Program-made: the position numbers and the translations under genes | Assembly (NCBI RefSeq): GCF_035920345.1 | Contig: NZ_CP109149.1 | Coordinates: 3,286,001-3,350,000, forward strand | DNA from: Nocardia vinacea | GTDB taxonomy: Bacteria; Actinomycetota; Actinomycetes; Mycobacteriales; Mycobacteriaceae | Length of the DNA stretch: 64,000 nt | Direction of reading: 5' to 3' | In this document: positions 36,009 to 43,304 of the stretch, in pieces | Layout of the letters: every line of letters begins with the position of its first letter | Position numbering within the stretch: position 1 is the first letter of the stretch | The notes under the pieces: generated by a model | Seen by the model: only the letters and a program-made list of their open reading frames with translations | Databases searched by the model: none | Told to the model about the DNA's origin: nothing

Positions 36009-38273
36009 CTAGACGGGCTCGGCGGCGATGCCCCGCACATCGGCCAACTCATCGAACGCTTCGACCGTCAACTCGTCATCGAACTCGGCAATACCGCCCA
36101 TGGTCACCTCGATGACTCGGGCGGTCGCGAGATCGAAGAACAGTCCGGACACCGCCACGCCCCGTTCCTCGATCCCGCGCCGGACCACAGGGTGGGCATG
36201 CAGCCGCTCCAGTTGCAGTGCCACATTCACCATGCCGAGCTGGTCGACCGGCCCGAATCCGGCCGATGCCGCGGCACCGGCGACCGGATGTCCGAGCCGG
36301 AACCGGTCCAGGCTGGGCCGCGCGTAAGCGAGCCAGTCGCCCAGCCCCGGCCCCGTGTGAACCTCTCGGTGCAGTGCGTCCATCGCCCCGCAACCGGAGT
36401 GCCCGCAGACTACAACCGCCCGCACGTCCAACTTCTCCAGCGCGTAGACCAGCGCGGCCTCCACCGAGACATCGCTGCCACCGGACGGGACCAGATTGCC
36501 CACGTTGCGGACGGTGAACAGATCCCCCGGCCCGCTATTGGTGATGACATTCGGCACGATGCGGGCATCGGCGCAGGTCAGAAAGAACGTGTCGGCGTCG
36601 GGCCGGTTGCGCAATCCGTGGAGATGGGGACGCATCAGATGGGCGTGGCCGCGGTGATAGGCGGCGATACCGGCGGCGATCGGATCCGCCCGATTACCCG
36701 TCCGCCGCCACGGCCCGATGACCTCATCGATGACCTGGCGGGAGCGCCCACGCTCTGGCGGGCCCGCCACCGCGGTCGCCATCCGCGCGCTGCCGATTTC
36801 CACGAAATCGACTGTGCCACCGGCGGCCTCACGGAGACCGGCCCAGTCGGCGATCAGCTCATAGGAGGCGTGGTCGAGGAAGTCGACCGTCATCTCGATG
36901 GTCACGTCCACGTCGGCGGGGACCTTCGCCAGCTCAGCGGTGAGCTTGGGCAGCGCGAGGAAGGTGCAGGTGCCATCGATGGTGATCAGCCAGCGGCGGG
37001 CATCGGCCACCGGTTCGGCGTGGATGCTCACCCGCACTACCCGCCACAGCAGCAGGCCGAAGGCGAGTACGAGCCCGATCACCATGCCTTGCAACAGGTT
37101 CAGGAACACCACGCCCAGTACCGTGGCGACGTAGACGAACAGATCGCCGTTGCGCCGAGCCAACCGGATATGGGCCAGCTTCACCAGTTGTACGCCGATG
37201 AGGATGAGCAGCCCCGCAAGGGCCGCCTTGGGAATCTGCTGCACCAACCCGGCCAGCGCGACCGCGAACAGCAGGATCCACACCCCGTGCAGCACCGTCG
37301 CGGCCCTGGTCCGCGCCCCGGCATGGGCATTGGTAATGCTGCGGACGATCACGGCCGCGATCGGCAGCCCCCCGAGCAGACCCGACACCACATTGGCCGA
37401 GCCCTGCCCGATCAGCTCGCGGTCGAAATTGGTTCGATGGTCGGGACGCGACTTGTCCACCGCGACCGCCGAGAGCAGGCTCTCCACACTGGCAATCAGC
37501 GCGACCGTCACCATGGCCATCGCGACGGCGAACCAACTGCCGGACGGGATCGCGGGCAAACCGATGGAATCGAGCAGCGACCCGTTCAGCACGACACGCT
37601 CGACATGGGTCGGCAGTATCAGCGAAAGGATCGTGGCGACCACCACGGCAACGAGCGGCCCCGGCACGACGCGGATCGAGCGCGGGAGGAACTTCCAGCT
37701 GATCAGGATGACGATCACCACCAGACCGACGAACAGATCGCCGCGATGCACCGACATCAACTGATGAGGCAGCTGGGTGAGGCTGGCGAACGACGAACTC
37801 AGCGAGTTGCCGCCGAGCAGAATATGGACCTGCTGCAGGGCGATGATCACGCCGATACCGGCGAGCATCGCATGGACCACGACCGGTGCGATGGCGAGCG
37901 CGCCGCGCGCAACGCGACTGAGCCCGAACAGAATCTGCAATAGGCCCGCGCCGATAGTTATGAAACAGGTAGCGGCCCAACCGAATTGGTGCACGCTCTC
38001 GGCGACGACAACGGTAAGACTGGCCGTCGGCCCGCTGACCTGGACGGCCGAGCCACCTAGTAGACCGGCGACGACACCACCGACGACGGCGGCGATGAGG
38101 CCCGCAGCGACCGGAGCACCGGAGGCGACCGCGATACCAAGCGAAAGTGGTAGTGCGACAAGGAAAACCACGACAGAGGCGGGTAGGTCATGGCGGCCGA
38201 CCGCGGCGAGACTCACTGGAAGACTTGCGCGAAGCGGCGACGTCCGTGGTACGGGATCGGTGTCGGTGGACAT
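36009..38273 (-). CDS. SulP anion transporter/STAS-like/beta-carbonic anhydrase fusion (copy 2)
   Basis: A 754-residue paralogue of the adjacent gene with the same three-part layout and high visible similarity throughout. The carbonic anhydrase ligands are Cys567, His625 and Cys628. The usual CADSR reads CADAR here, so Ser is replaced by Ala while the catalytic Asp and Arg remain. The C-terminus has an extra acidic tail. The ATG at 38273 is preceded by AAGGAG; earlier in-frame starts would translate the promoter region. Its own promoter has a perfect CRP consensus site. Confidence 0.93.
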   Translation of the reverse strand: MSTDTDPVPRTSPLRASLPVSLAAVGRHDLPASVVVFLVALPLSLGIAVASGAPVAAGLIAAVVGGVVAGLLGGSAVQVSGPTASLTVVVAESVHQFGWAATCFITIGAGLLQILFGLSRVARGALAIAPVVVHAMLAGIGVIIALQQVHILLGGNSLSSSFASLTQLPHQLMSVHRGDLFVGLVVIVILISWKFLPRSIRVVPGPLVAVVVATILSLILPTHVERVVLNGSLLDSIGLPAIPSGSWFAVAMAMVTVALIASVESLLSAVAVDKSRPDHRTNFDRELIGQGSANVVSGLLGGLPIAAVIVRSITNAHAGARTRAATVLHGVWILLFAVALAGLVQQIPKAALAGLLILIGVQLVKLAHIRLARRNGDLFVYVATVLGVVFLNLLQGMVIGLVLAFGLLLWRVVRVSIHAEPVADARRWLITIDGTCTFLALPKLTAELAKVPADVDVTIEMTVDFLDHASYELIADWAGLREAAGGTVDFVEIGSARMATAVAGPPERGRSRQVIDEVIGPWRRTGNRADPIAAGIAAYHRGHAHLMRPHLHGLRNRPDADTFFLTCADARIVPNVITNSGPGDLFTVRNVGNLVPSGGSDVSVEAALVYALEKLDVRAVVVCGHSGCGAMDALHREVHTGPGLGDWLAYARPSLDRFRLGHPVAGAAASAGFGPVDQLGMVNVALQLERLHAHPVVRRGIEERGVAVSGLFFDLATARVIEVTMGGIAEFDDELTVEAFDELADVRGIAAEPV

Positions 38274-38442
38274 TATTCTCCTTCGCCGAAACGGCGTGGA
38301 GCCGATCGGTTCATCGGTCGAACATGTACTGGCATCGAAAGCGAGCGGCGGGCGAAGCTTTCCGAGAACGCTGGGTGCTACATCTGCTCTGCATGGAGCA
38401 GCTTCGTGAAGCGGTGACCCATGACGCGAAGGCCAGGCGCAA

Positions 38443-38462
38443 TAGTAAAGACTTCGCAAAGC
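38443..38462 (-). promoter_or_regulatory. 20-bp element shared by both SulP-carbonic anhydrase promoters (copy 2)
   Basis: TAGTAAAGACTTCGCAAAGC, 18 of 20 identical to the copy at 35876-35895. It ends 46 positions before the CRP site, the same spacing as in copy 1. Confidence 0.65.
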
Positions 38463-38507
38463 ACATGGAAAGGCTTATGTTGCAAATGAGGCCAACTGCT
38501 ATCAAAA

Positions 38508-38523
38508 TGTGACCCGAGTCACA
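38508..38523. promoter_or_regulatory. Perfect CRP/GlxR consensus site upstream of copy 2
   Basis: TGTGA-CCCGAG-TCACA matches the cAMP receptor protein consensus at all ten defined positions, 235 bp before the start codon of the SulP-carbonic anhydrase gene. Confidence 0.7.
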
Positions 38524-38589
38524 GCATGGCAAAGGGGATCCCGAGTCGGGTCGGTCGGAGATTCGGCGAATACTGCGCCGATAAGAAAG

Positions 38590-38619
38590 AAGGTCGGGCA
38601 CTCGTAGTGCACCGACCTT
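38590..38619 (-). terminator. Terminator of the tRNA-Val gene
   Basis: AAGGTCGG-GCACT/AGTGC-CCGACCTT forms a long hairpin with a one-base bulge and a CGT loop. On the minus strand it is followed by a pyrimidine-rich CTTTCTTAT run, directly after the tRNA 3' end. Confidence 0.8.
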
Positions 38620-38629
38620 GTCCAGTGGG

Positions 38630-38676
38630 TGGTCCCAGCTGGTTTCGAACCAGCGACCTTCCGCGTGTGAGGCGGA
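38630..38676 (-). tRNA. 3' part of tRNA-Val(CAC), forming the prophage attL site
   Basis: Read on the minus strand, bases 27-73 of a tRNA are present: anticodon stem TCCGC/GCGGA around loop CTCACAC (anticodon CAC, valine), variable region AGGTC, T-arm GCTGG-TTCGAAA-CCAGC, acceptor strand TGGGACC and discriminator A. The sequence further 5' shows no D-arm and no matching acceptor strand, so the gene is cut just before the anticodon stem. With the integrase next door, this is the displaced 3' end left by prophage insertion. CCA is not encoded. Confidence 0.85.
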
Positions 38677-38826
38677 AGTACTCGCAATTCAGGCACTGGT
38701 CACTCCCTTCATTTTCCCTGGTAGATAGACTGTTTGACGTCTGAATCAGTCTGGATCAATTTATTGCAGGCTACAGTCATAGGCCACACTTGGTCAACAC
38801 AAGTGGCATCGAGCCGAGGGATAGAA

Positions 38827-40191
38827 ATGGAACTACGAGACGGCCAGTGGATCGCGTCGGTTGAGGTGACCGCCGAGACGAAAGCGGATCTCATCAAGCG
38901 CGTCGCTGCGGTCAAGCGCACCCTCAAACAGATCGACAAGGAACGCGAACGGGCGCGCCGAGAGAAGGGCGAAGGCGGGCTGTATAAGCGCGGAGACGGG
39001 ATGTGGGTCGGGCGTGTCGAGCTGCCTCCCGGGCCGGACGGGAAGCGCCGGCGAAGCAAGCCTGTCTACTCCAAGGATCACGCGACCGCGGTCAACAAGC
39101 TCAACAAGCTTCGCGAGGACATCGCGAAGGGCATGGACCAACTGGACAAGACGCTCACCGTGGAGGCGTGGTTGCTGCGGTGGATCGACGAGATCGCCAA
39201 GCCCCGGATGCGTCCCCACGCGTGGAAGTCATACCGCTCGGCGATCAACACCCGCATCATCCCGGCGATCGGCCCGAAGAAGCTGGCACAGCTGCGACCC
39301 GAACATGTCCGGCACATGCACAAGTGGATCCTCGAATCGACCTACACAGGTCGCGACCCGGAGACCGGTGAGAAGAAGCAGATCCCGTACAGCACGCGCA
39401 GCGTGGAGGAAGCGCACAACGTGCTGAGTGCAGCACTGGGCGACGCAGTCTCCGAAGGTATCGCTCACCGCAACGTCGCCGAGTTGGTCACCAAACCTCA
39501 AGTGCTGTCGGAGTCGCACGGCGCGCTGACTTCCGCTGAGGCTCGCTCCGTGTTGCTGGCGGCGATGGGCGAAGGCGACAGCCTGGTCACGCGCTGGGCG
39601 GCAGGGCTCATGCTCGGCGGGCGCCAAGGCGAAATCCTCGGATTGCAGTGGGACCGTGTCGATTTAGAGAAAGGCACACTCGATCTCGCATGGCAGCTGG
39701 AATGGCTGCCGCTCAAACCGGGCGCAGACTCCGAAGACCCAAAGCGGTTCGATGTGCGGGCAGGGTTCGAGCACATCCCGCTCTGGAAGGGCGCCGCACT
39801 GACCCGCCCGAAGACCACCAAGTCGGCCCGACTCGTGCCGCTGCCCGCTCCCCTGGCGGCAATCCTCAAGGTCTACCGAGAAAAGTGGGAGCCGAATCCC
39901 TGGAACCTCTGCTGGTGCTCTGACCGGGGGACGCCGATCTCTGACGTCGCCGACCGCAACGGCTGGAAGGCAGCACAGAAGGCGGCGAAAGTCGCCAAAC
40001 CTGTTGATGTCCACGCGATGCGGGGTACGACGGCGACGCTCCTTCTGGAAGCTGGTGTCGACGCGAAGGTGATCCAAGCGATCCTCGGTCACGCGAGCGT
40101 GGTCACGACCCGTGGTTACCAGCAAGTCGACCTCACCCTTGCGCGTCAGGCGCTCGGCAACTTGGACGCGCTGCTCGCGATCGAGGAGTGA
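38827..40191 (+). CDS. int: Tyrosine site-specific integrase
   Basis: A 454-residue tyrosine recombinase. Residues about 40-75 give an arm-binding AP2-like part (GGLYKRGDGMWVGRVELPPG), 95-180 a core-binding SAM-like domain, and the rest the catalytic domain. Catalytic residues: Arg in MLGGRQGEILGLQW, His-x-x-Arg in VHAMRGTTATLL, His in ILGHAS, and the Tyr nucleophile in TTRGYQQV. ATG 38827 follows GAGGGA; a TTG at 38734 would add 31 residues unlike the family. It inserts into tRNA-Val(CAC). Confidence 0.95.
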   Translation: MELRDGQWIASVEVTAETKADLIKRVAAVKRTLKQIDKERERARREKGEGGLYKRGDGMWVGRVELPPGPDGKRRRSKPVYSKDHATAVNKLNKLREDIAKGMDQLDKTLTVEAWLLRWIDEIAKPRMRPHAWKSYRSAINTRIIPAIGPKKLAQLRPEHVRHMHKWILESTYTGRDPETGEKKQIPYSTRSVEEAHNVLSAALGDAVSEGIAHRNVAELVTKPQVLSESHGALTSAEARSVLLAAMGEGDSLVTRWAAGLMLGGRQGEILGLQWDRVDLEKGTLDLAWQLEWLPLKPGADSEDPKRFDVRAGFEHIPLWKGAALTRPKTTKSARLVPLPAPLAAILKVYREKWEPNPWNLCWCSDRGTPISDVADRNGWKAAQKAAKVAKPVDVHAMRGTTATLLLEAGVDAKVIQAILGHASVVTTRGYQQVDLTLARQALGNLDALLAIEE

Positions 40192-40827
40192 GTAGGGAAC
40201 ACGCCACCAAGGTGCTGAAGAAGAACGCTTACACCTTCAGGAACTCGGCGACATCGTTGATATCCCCTCAAGACGAAGGGTCGATGAGTCGTCGTTCTTG
40301 AAGACCGACCACACCACGGTCATGTACGCCGGAAAGAAGGCCCGCAAGAAGATGACTGAGTTCTTCCACAACGTGCACACCGTTGCATCGCCGAAGACTT
40401 CCTCCGATATGTCTGCCCATAACCGGGACTTGGCCATGGAGAGTTCTACGAAGTCACCGCGTGCCCGAAGACGTTACGAGCAGACATCCAGCACACTTGC
40501 GACACCAGTGAAGTCAAGGACGGCTACGGCCCGCAACTACGTGCTGCCGCGCGGGTCGGACAACGTCAACGAGCTGAAGCACATGTTCGAGCTGCTGAAG
40601 TCGCACCATCATCAACTCAATTCTCGATCTCTACGGCCGCAGCGAACCCTCCGACCCGGTCACCGTCGCCGGGGCCTGGACGCAAGGGGAAATTCAAACG
40701 CATCGGCGGCCCACTTTACCTCGCGTGCCTCTACCCCAAACGGTGCCCACCGCCGCCAACGCGGGCTACGCCGAAATCGTCGCCAAAAAGGCGATCCTCA
40801 AGGACATCTAACCGACGGAAGGCGTGG
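40192..40827 (+). other. Decayed 0.6-kb stretch behind the integrase
   Basis: No intact gene. Frame-broken debris is visible: near 40209-40250 the sequence reads KVLKKNAYTFRN, reminiscent of the end of ISL3-type transposases; 40430-40560 reads EFYEVTACPKTLRADIQH in one frame; and 40608-40811 is a DnaB N-domain fragment. A 188-codon frame spanning the region on this strand has odd composition and is probably spurious. Confidence 0.5.
40608..40811 (+). pseudogene. Fragment of a DnaB-type replicative helicase N-terminal domain
   Basis: In one frame the 67 codons to a TAA read IINSILDLYGRSEPSDPVTV, then a scrambled patch, then TVPTAANAGYAEIVAKKAIL. Both blocks are hallmarks of the DnaB N-domain. 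The patch between them is out of register, and the fragment ends before any ATPase domain. It is not derived from the intact helicase at 43305-44609, whose matching segment differs. Confidence 0.7.
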
Positions 40828-41010
40828 TCAGCGCTTCGCAGTCTCGCCCACGATGCGATAGATAGTGTTTCGGCCAATCCCTGTCAAAATATGGATCCTG
40901 TGGACGTTGACGCCCGCATCGTATGCCTGCCTCACGAGCGAATCGCGCCGCTCGTAGTTCTCGCGCCAGTCCGTTAGTGCAGCTTCGGCGGCCTCCGAGC
41001 CTAGCTTCAT
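40828..41010 (-). CDS. Small helix-turn-helix protein
   Basis: A 60-residue protein. The C-terminal half (AGVNVHRIHILTGIGRNTIYRIV) is a resolvase-like helix-turn-helix; the N-terminal half is a charged helix. It is the only leftward gene near the integrase and faces a rightward promoter across an operator-like region, the position of a phage Cro/repressor-type switch protein. No dimerisation or ligand domain is present. Confidence 0.7.
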   Translation of the reverse strand: MKLGSEAAEAALTDWRENYERRDSLVRQAYDAGVNVHRIHILTGIGRNTIYRIVGETAKR

Positions 41011-41062
41011 GTACTCAACGGTACATGTATCGAGCGGTACAGTCCAATTCGGTAGCCACGAG

Positions 41063-41102
41063 TTGACTGCTCCAAATTGAGCATGTATCGTTTGGAGCAG
41101 TC
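41063..41102 (+). promoter_or_regulatory. Early promoter with overlapping 12-bp inverted repeat
   Basis: GACTGCTCCAAA (41065-41076) and TTTGGAGCAGTC (41091-41102) are exact reverse complements, 14 bases apart. TTGACT (41063-41068), 17 bases, then TATCGT (41086-41091) form a plausible rightward promoter that the repeat covers completely. The nonamer CATGTATCG at 41082-41090 also occurs at 41024-41032, close to the leftward gene. Confidence 0.65.
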
Positions 41103-41270
41103 AAGGAGACGAGCGCACCGAATCACATTCGGCGGTAAGGAGAGACGTCGGTCCCTAAATACATAATCAATCAAGCACAGTGGAGCAGCACCAGCCTCCG
41201 GCCAAAGAGTTCGGTGCCGCCCCACCCGTACAAGCCCGAACCGCTCCAAACGAGGAGAAGCAACCCGAGC

Positions 41271-41561
41271 ATGAGCAAGCCTACCGTTGAACGCCTCCGA
41301 GGCGTAGACGCCGCCCCCTCGGACGTCACAGTCAGTATGAAGCCGTTCGCAGTGACACAGAAGACCGTGAGCGACCTCATCGGCATTTCCATCCCATCCG
41401 TCAGCCGAGAAATCCGCGCTGGCCGACTGGCTGCACGCTATTACGGCGCGACCGTCCTCGTGGACTACGAATCGGTCGAAAGGTTCTGGCGTTCCCTGCC
41501 GAGCGAAAAGGTTGTTGACCGCGAGTGCGCCGCGAATCGGCGCCACGCGGAGGCCGCCTGA
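41271..41561 (+). CDS. Excisionase-like helix-turn-helix protein
   Basis: A 96-residue protein. The segment VTQKTVSDLIGISIPSVSRE followed by IRAGRLAARYYGATVLVDYE is the MerR/AlpA/Xis-type winged helix: a short HTH, then a beta-hairpin with a basic turn. Likely a recombination directionality factor or early regulator. It is the first gene downstream of the early promoter, with AGGAGA before the ATG. Confidence 0.7.
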   Translation: MSKPTVERLRGVDAAPSDVTVSMKPFAVTQKTVSDLIGISIPSVSREIRAGRLAARYYGATVLVDYESVERFWRSLPSEKVVDRECAANRRHAEAA

Positions 41562-41724
41562 CCGGCCTTCCGGGCTCGTCAACTTCTCTCACCACCGCCA
41601 ATCGGCTCCCCCTCGACGCCGATCTCGCGGTGCCGCAACTGGATTCGTGGCCGACGCAGCCCGGTCCAGCCCCCTCACCCACCCGCAACCATTGCGAGTT
41701 CCTCAACGCACCCAGGAGAAACCA

Positions 41725-42039
41725 ATGACCGCCGCGAAGAACGTCGTTGTTCAATTCGCCACCGAACTCGGTTTCGGCTCGCCCGCCGAATACGCCTTCG
41801 CCCACCTCCCCGTCGAGTTGAAGCGGGCGTCGGGTGAACAAATCATCCAGGAAATCAAGGGCCGCAAGCCCGCCCGGCTCACCGCTGAAGTCGACATCGC
41901 CTCGGATGGGTTCGCCACTATCCGACCTCGCATGGGCTACACGCCGGATGATTTGATCCGCATCCTCGGAGTCGCGGCCGACGCAACCGAAGTCGAATCC
42001 TTCACGAACACCACGATCGAAGTCCTCGACGAGTTCTGA
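41725..42039 (+). CDS. Hypothetical prophage protein
   Basis: A 104-residue acidic protein with a clear AGGAGA ribosome site. Alternating hydrophobic and charged residues suggest a compact alpha/beta fold (VVVQFATELGFGSPAEYAFA, DDLIRILGVAADATEVE). I recognise no family. It is followed by a strong terminator hairpin, so it ends the first rightward unit. Confidence 0.65.
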   Translation: MTAAKNVVVQFATELGFGSPAEYAFAHLPVELKRASGEQIIQEIKGRKPARLTAEVDIASDGFATIRPRMGYTPDDLIRILGVAADATEVESFTNTTIEVLDEF

Positions 42040-42055
42040 GCCACGTAACGAAAGA

Positions 42056-42086
42056 AGCTGGACGCGACTGCCATTCGCGTCCAGCT
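42056..42086 (+). terminator. 11-bp perfect hairpin
   Basis: AGCTGGACGCG (42056-42066) pairs with CGCGTCCAGCT (42076-42086) around a 9-base loop, followed by a T-rich stretch. It separates the regulatory unit from the replication module. Confidence 0.75.
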
Positions 42087-42148
42087 CTGGGATTTCCGTT
42101 TGCCTGCCCGCAAAAGCAGACCAACCCATCCGAATATCGGGGGAAGTT

Positions 42149-42445
42149 TTGGAAGACGAGATTCAGAATAGCAAGGCGACCAGCGGTTTTCAAGCCCGCG
42201 AATCCGTTCCCACGCAATTGCGTCGTCGCCGCGCCGCTTCTCGCCGTATGCCTGGCGGCGACGCGTGGCCGCGCCAATACGCCCGCCCTCACCGACGCAA
42301 CAGCCACCAACTGGAGGCGTGGCAGGCCGCTGCCGACACGATCACCGCTGCCGGTCTCGCGCCGGTGATCCCGCTCGATGTGCAGCGTGCCATGCGATCC
42401 CGCGCCACCCGACCCAACACCGGAGGAATGGAGGCTGCTGCGTGA
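42149..42445 (+). CDS. Small basic prophage protein
   Basis: A 98-residue arginine-rich protein starting at TTG with GGGGGAAG immediately upstream. The stop overlaps the start of the next gene (GTGA), so the two are coupled. The C-terminal part (EAWQAAADTITAAGLAPVIP) looks helical. Unrecognised; basic character and position suggest a DNA-binding replication accessory. Confidence 0.55.
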   Translation: MEDEIQNSKATSGFQARESVPTQLRRRRAASRRMPGGDAWPRQYARPHRRNSHQLEAWQAAADTITAAGLAPVIPLDVQRAMRSRATRPNTGGMEAAA

Positions 42446-43293
42446 GCGTCCAGGCAACCCGATGGGCTGCGCGGAAGGTGCTGATCGAGGACGGCACCTT
42501 GAAGTGCGTGCTGATGATCATGGCCGACGTTGCTGGCCCACGCGGCGAGGGAGTGTGGCTGTCTCAGGAAACCCTGGCTTTGCGGACCGGGTTCACCGAC
42601 CGCACTATCCGGCGCTCGCTCGAAAAACTCAAGGCACTCGGTCTAATCAAGCCAGGAAACCCCGAACTTGTCGCACATCTCGCCAAGGATGAGCGCCCCC
42701 TTGTTTGGAATCTGAATCTCACTCGCACGATCGACCAAGGTGAAGTGCACCGCAAGCCACGAAAGCTGAGCAAGAAATCCGCCATACCCCAGGACACTGA
42801 GTCCAAAAAGGACCGGACACTGAGTCCAGAAGGACCGGACAGTGAGTCCAAAACCCCCGGACTCACTGTCCTACAAAGCGTTAGTGAAGCGTTAGTAGAA
42901 GCAAACGACGCTCGCGAAGTTCGCCAGTCACCACTACTCACCGTCGTTCCCGATCCAGTCGAGATGGCCGACGAAGCCGAACCATTCGAAGAGTTCTGGG
43001 ACGCGTATCCCAAGCATGCGAAGCGCGATGAAGCCCGTGCCGAGTGGGACAGCGCGATCGAAGAAGGCGCCGACCCTCAAACGGTGATCGACGCAGCCCG
43101 CCGTTTCGCCGCCGACCCCGAAACCCAGCGACTAATGAACACACCCAAAGAACGCCGCTTCATGCCGTACGCGCGGACATGGCTGAACGACCGCGCCTGG
43201 AAGGACTGGAGCACGCCGCTCCGCGCCGTCTCCGGCGACAGCTACACCCCCCAAACCCCGCGACCCATAAACCCCAACTGGCAAGAAATCTGA
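42442..43293 (+). CDS. Winged-helix phage replication initiator/replisome organiser
   Basis: A 283-residue protein. The N-terminal winged helix (LMIMADVAGPRGEGVWLSQE, LALRTGFTDRTIRRSLEKLK) is the type found in phage replication initiators and helicase loaders. The C-terminal domain (FEEFWDAYPKHAKRDEARAE, YARTWLNDRAWKDW) is a repeated hallmark of phage replisome organisers. A polar linker (about 105-190) contains a repeated TLSPEGPDSE-like segment. The GTG start is coupled to the gene before; the helicase follows by 11 bases. Confidence 0.85.
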   Translation: MSVQATRWAARKVLIEDGTLKCVLMIMADVAGPRGEGVWLSQETLALRTGFTDRTIRRSLEKLKALGLIKPGNPELVAHLAKDERPLVWNLNLTRTIDQGEVHRKPRKLSKKSAIPQDTESKKDRTLSPEGPDSESKTPGLTVLQSVSEALVEANDAREVRQSPLLTVVPDPVEMADEAEPFEEFWDAYPKHAKRDEARAEWDSAIEEGADPQTVIDAARRFAADPETQRLMNTPKERRFMPYARTWLNDRAWKDWSTPLRAVSGDSYTPQTPRPINPNWQEI

Positions 43294-43304
43294 GGACGAA
43301 ACCA

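Larger units (their letters stand above)
38274..38590. other. 317-bp regulatory region upstream of copy 2
   Basis: Contains the second 20-bp element (38443-38462) and a perfect CRP/GlxR consensus palindrome (38508-38523). The tRNA terminator begins just beyond. No gene. Confidence 0.7.

Noticed and set aside
36192..37943. 583-codon plus-strand frame
   Set aside because: Antisense to the second SulP-carbonic anhydrase fusion; His/Arg/Asp-rich shadow composition.
38526..38744. 72-codon frame across the tRNA fragment
   Set aside because: It is the translation of the tRNA-Val 3' end and terminator, a common spurious frame; the tRNA reading explains the sequence better.
38734..38826. TTG-initiated N-terminal extension of the integrase
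   Set aside because: The added 31 residues do not resemble the family. ATG 38827 has a good ribosome site and a normal N-terminus.
40298..40861. 187-codon plus-strand frame behind the integrase
   Set aside because: The DnaB-like signal is in another frame and the composition is His/Arg/Ser-rich, so this frame is probably an accident of decayed sequence.
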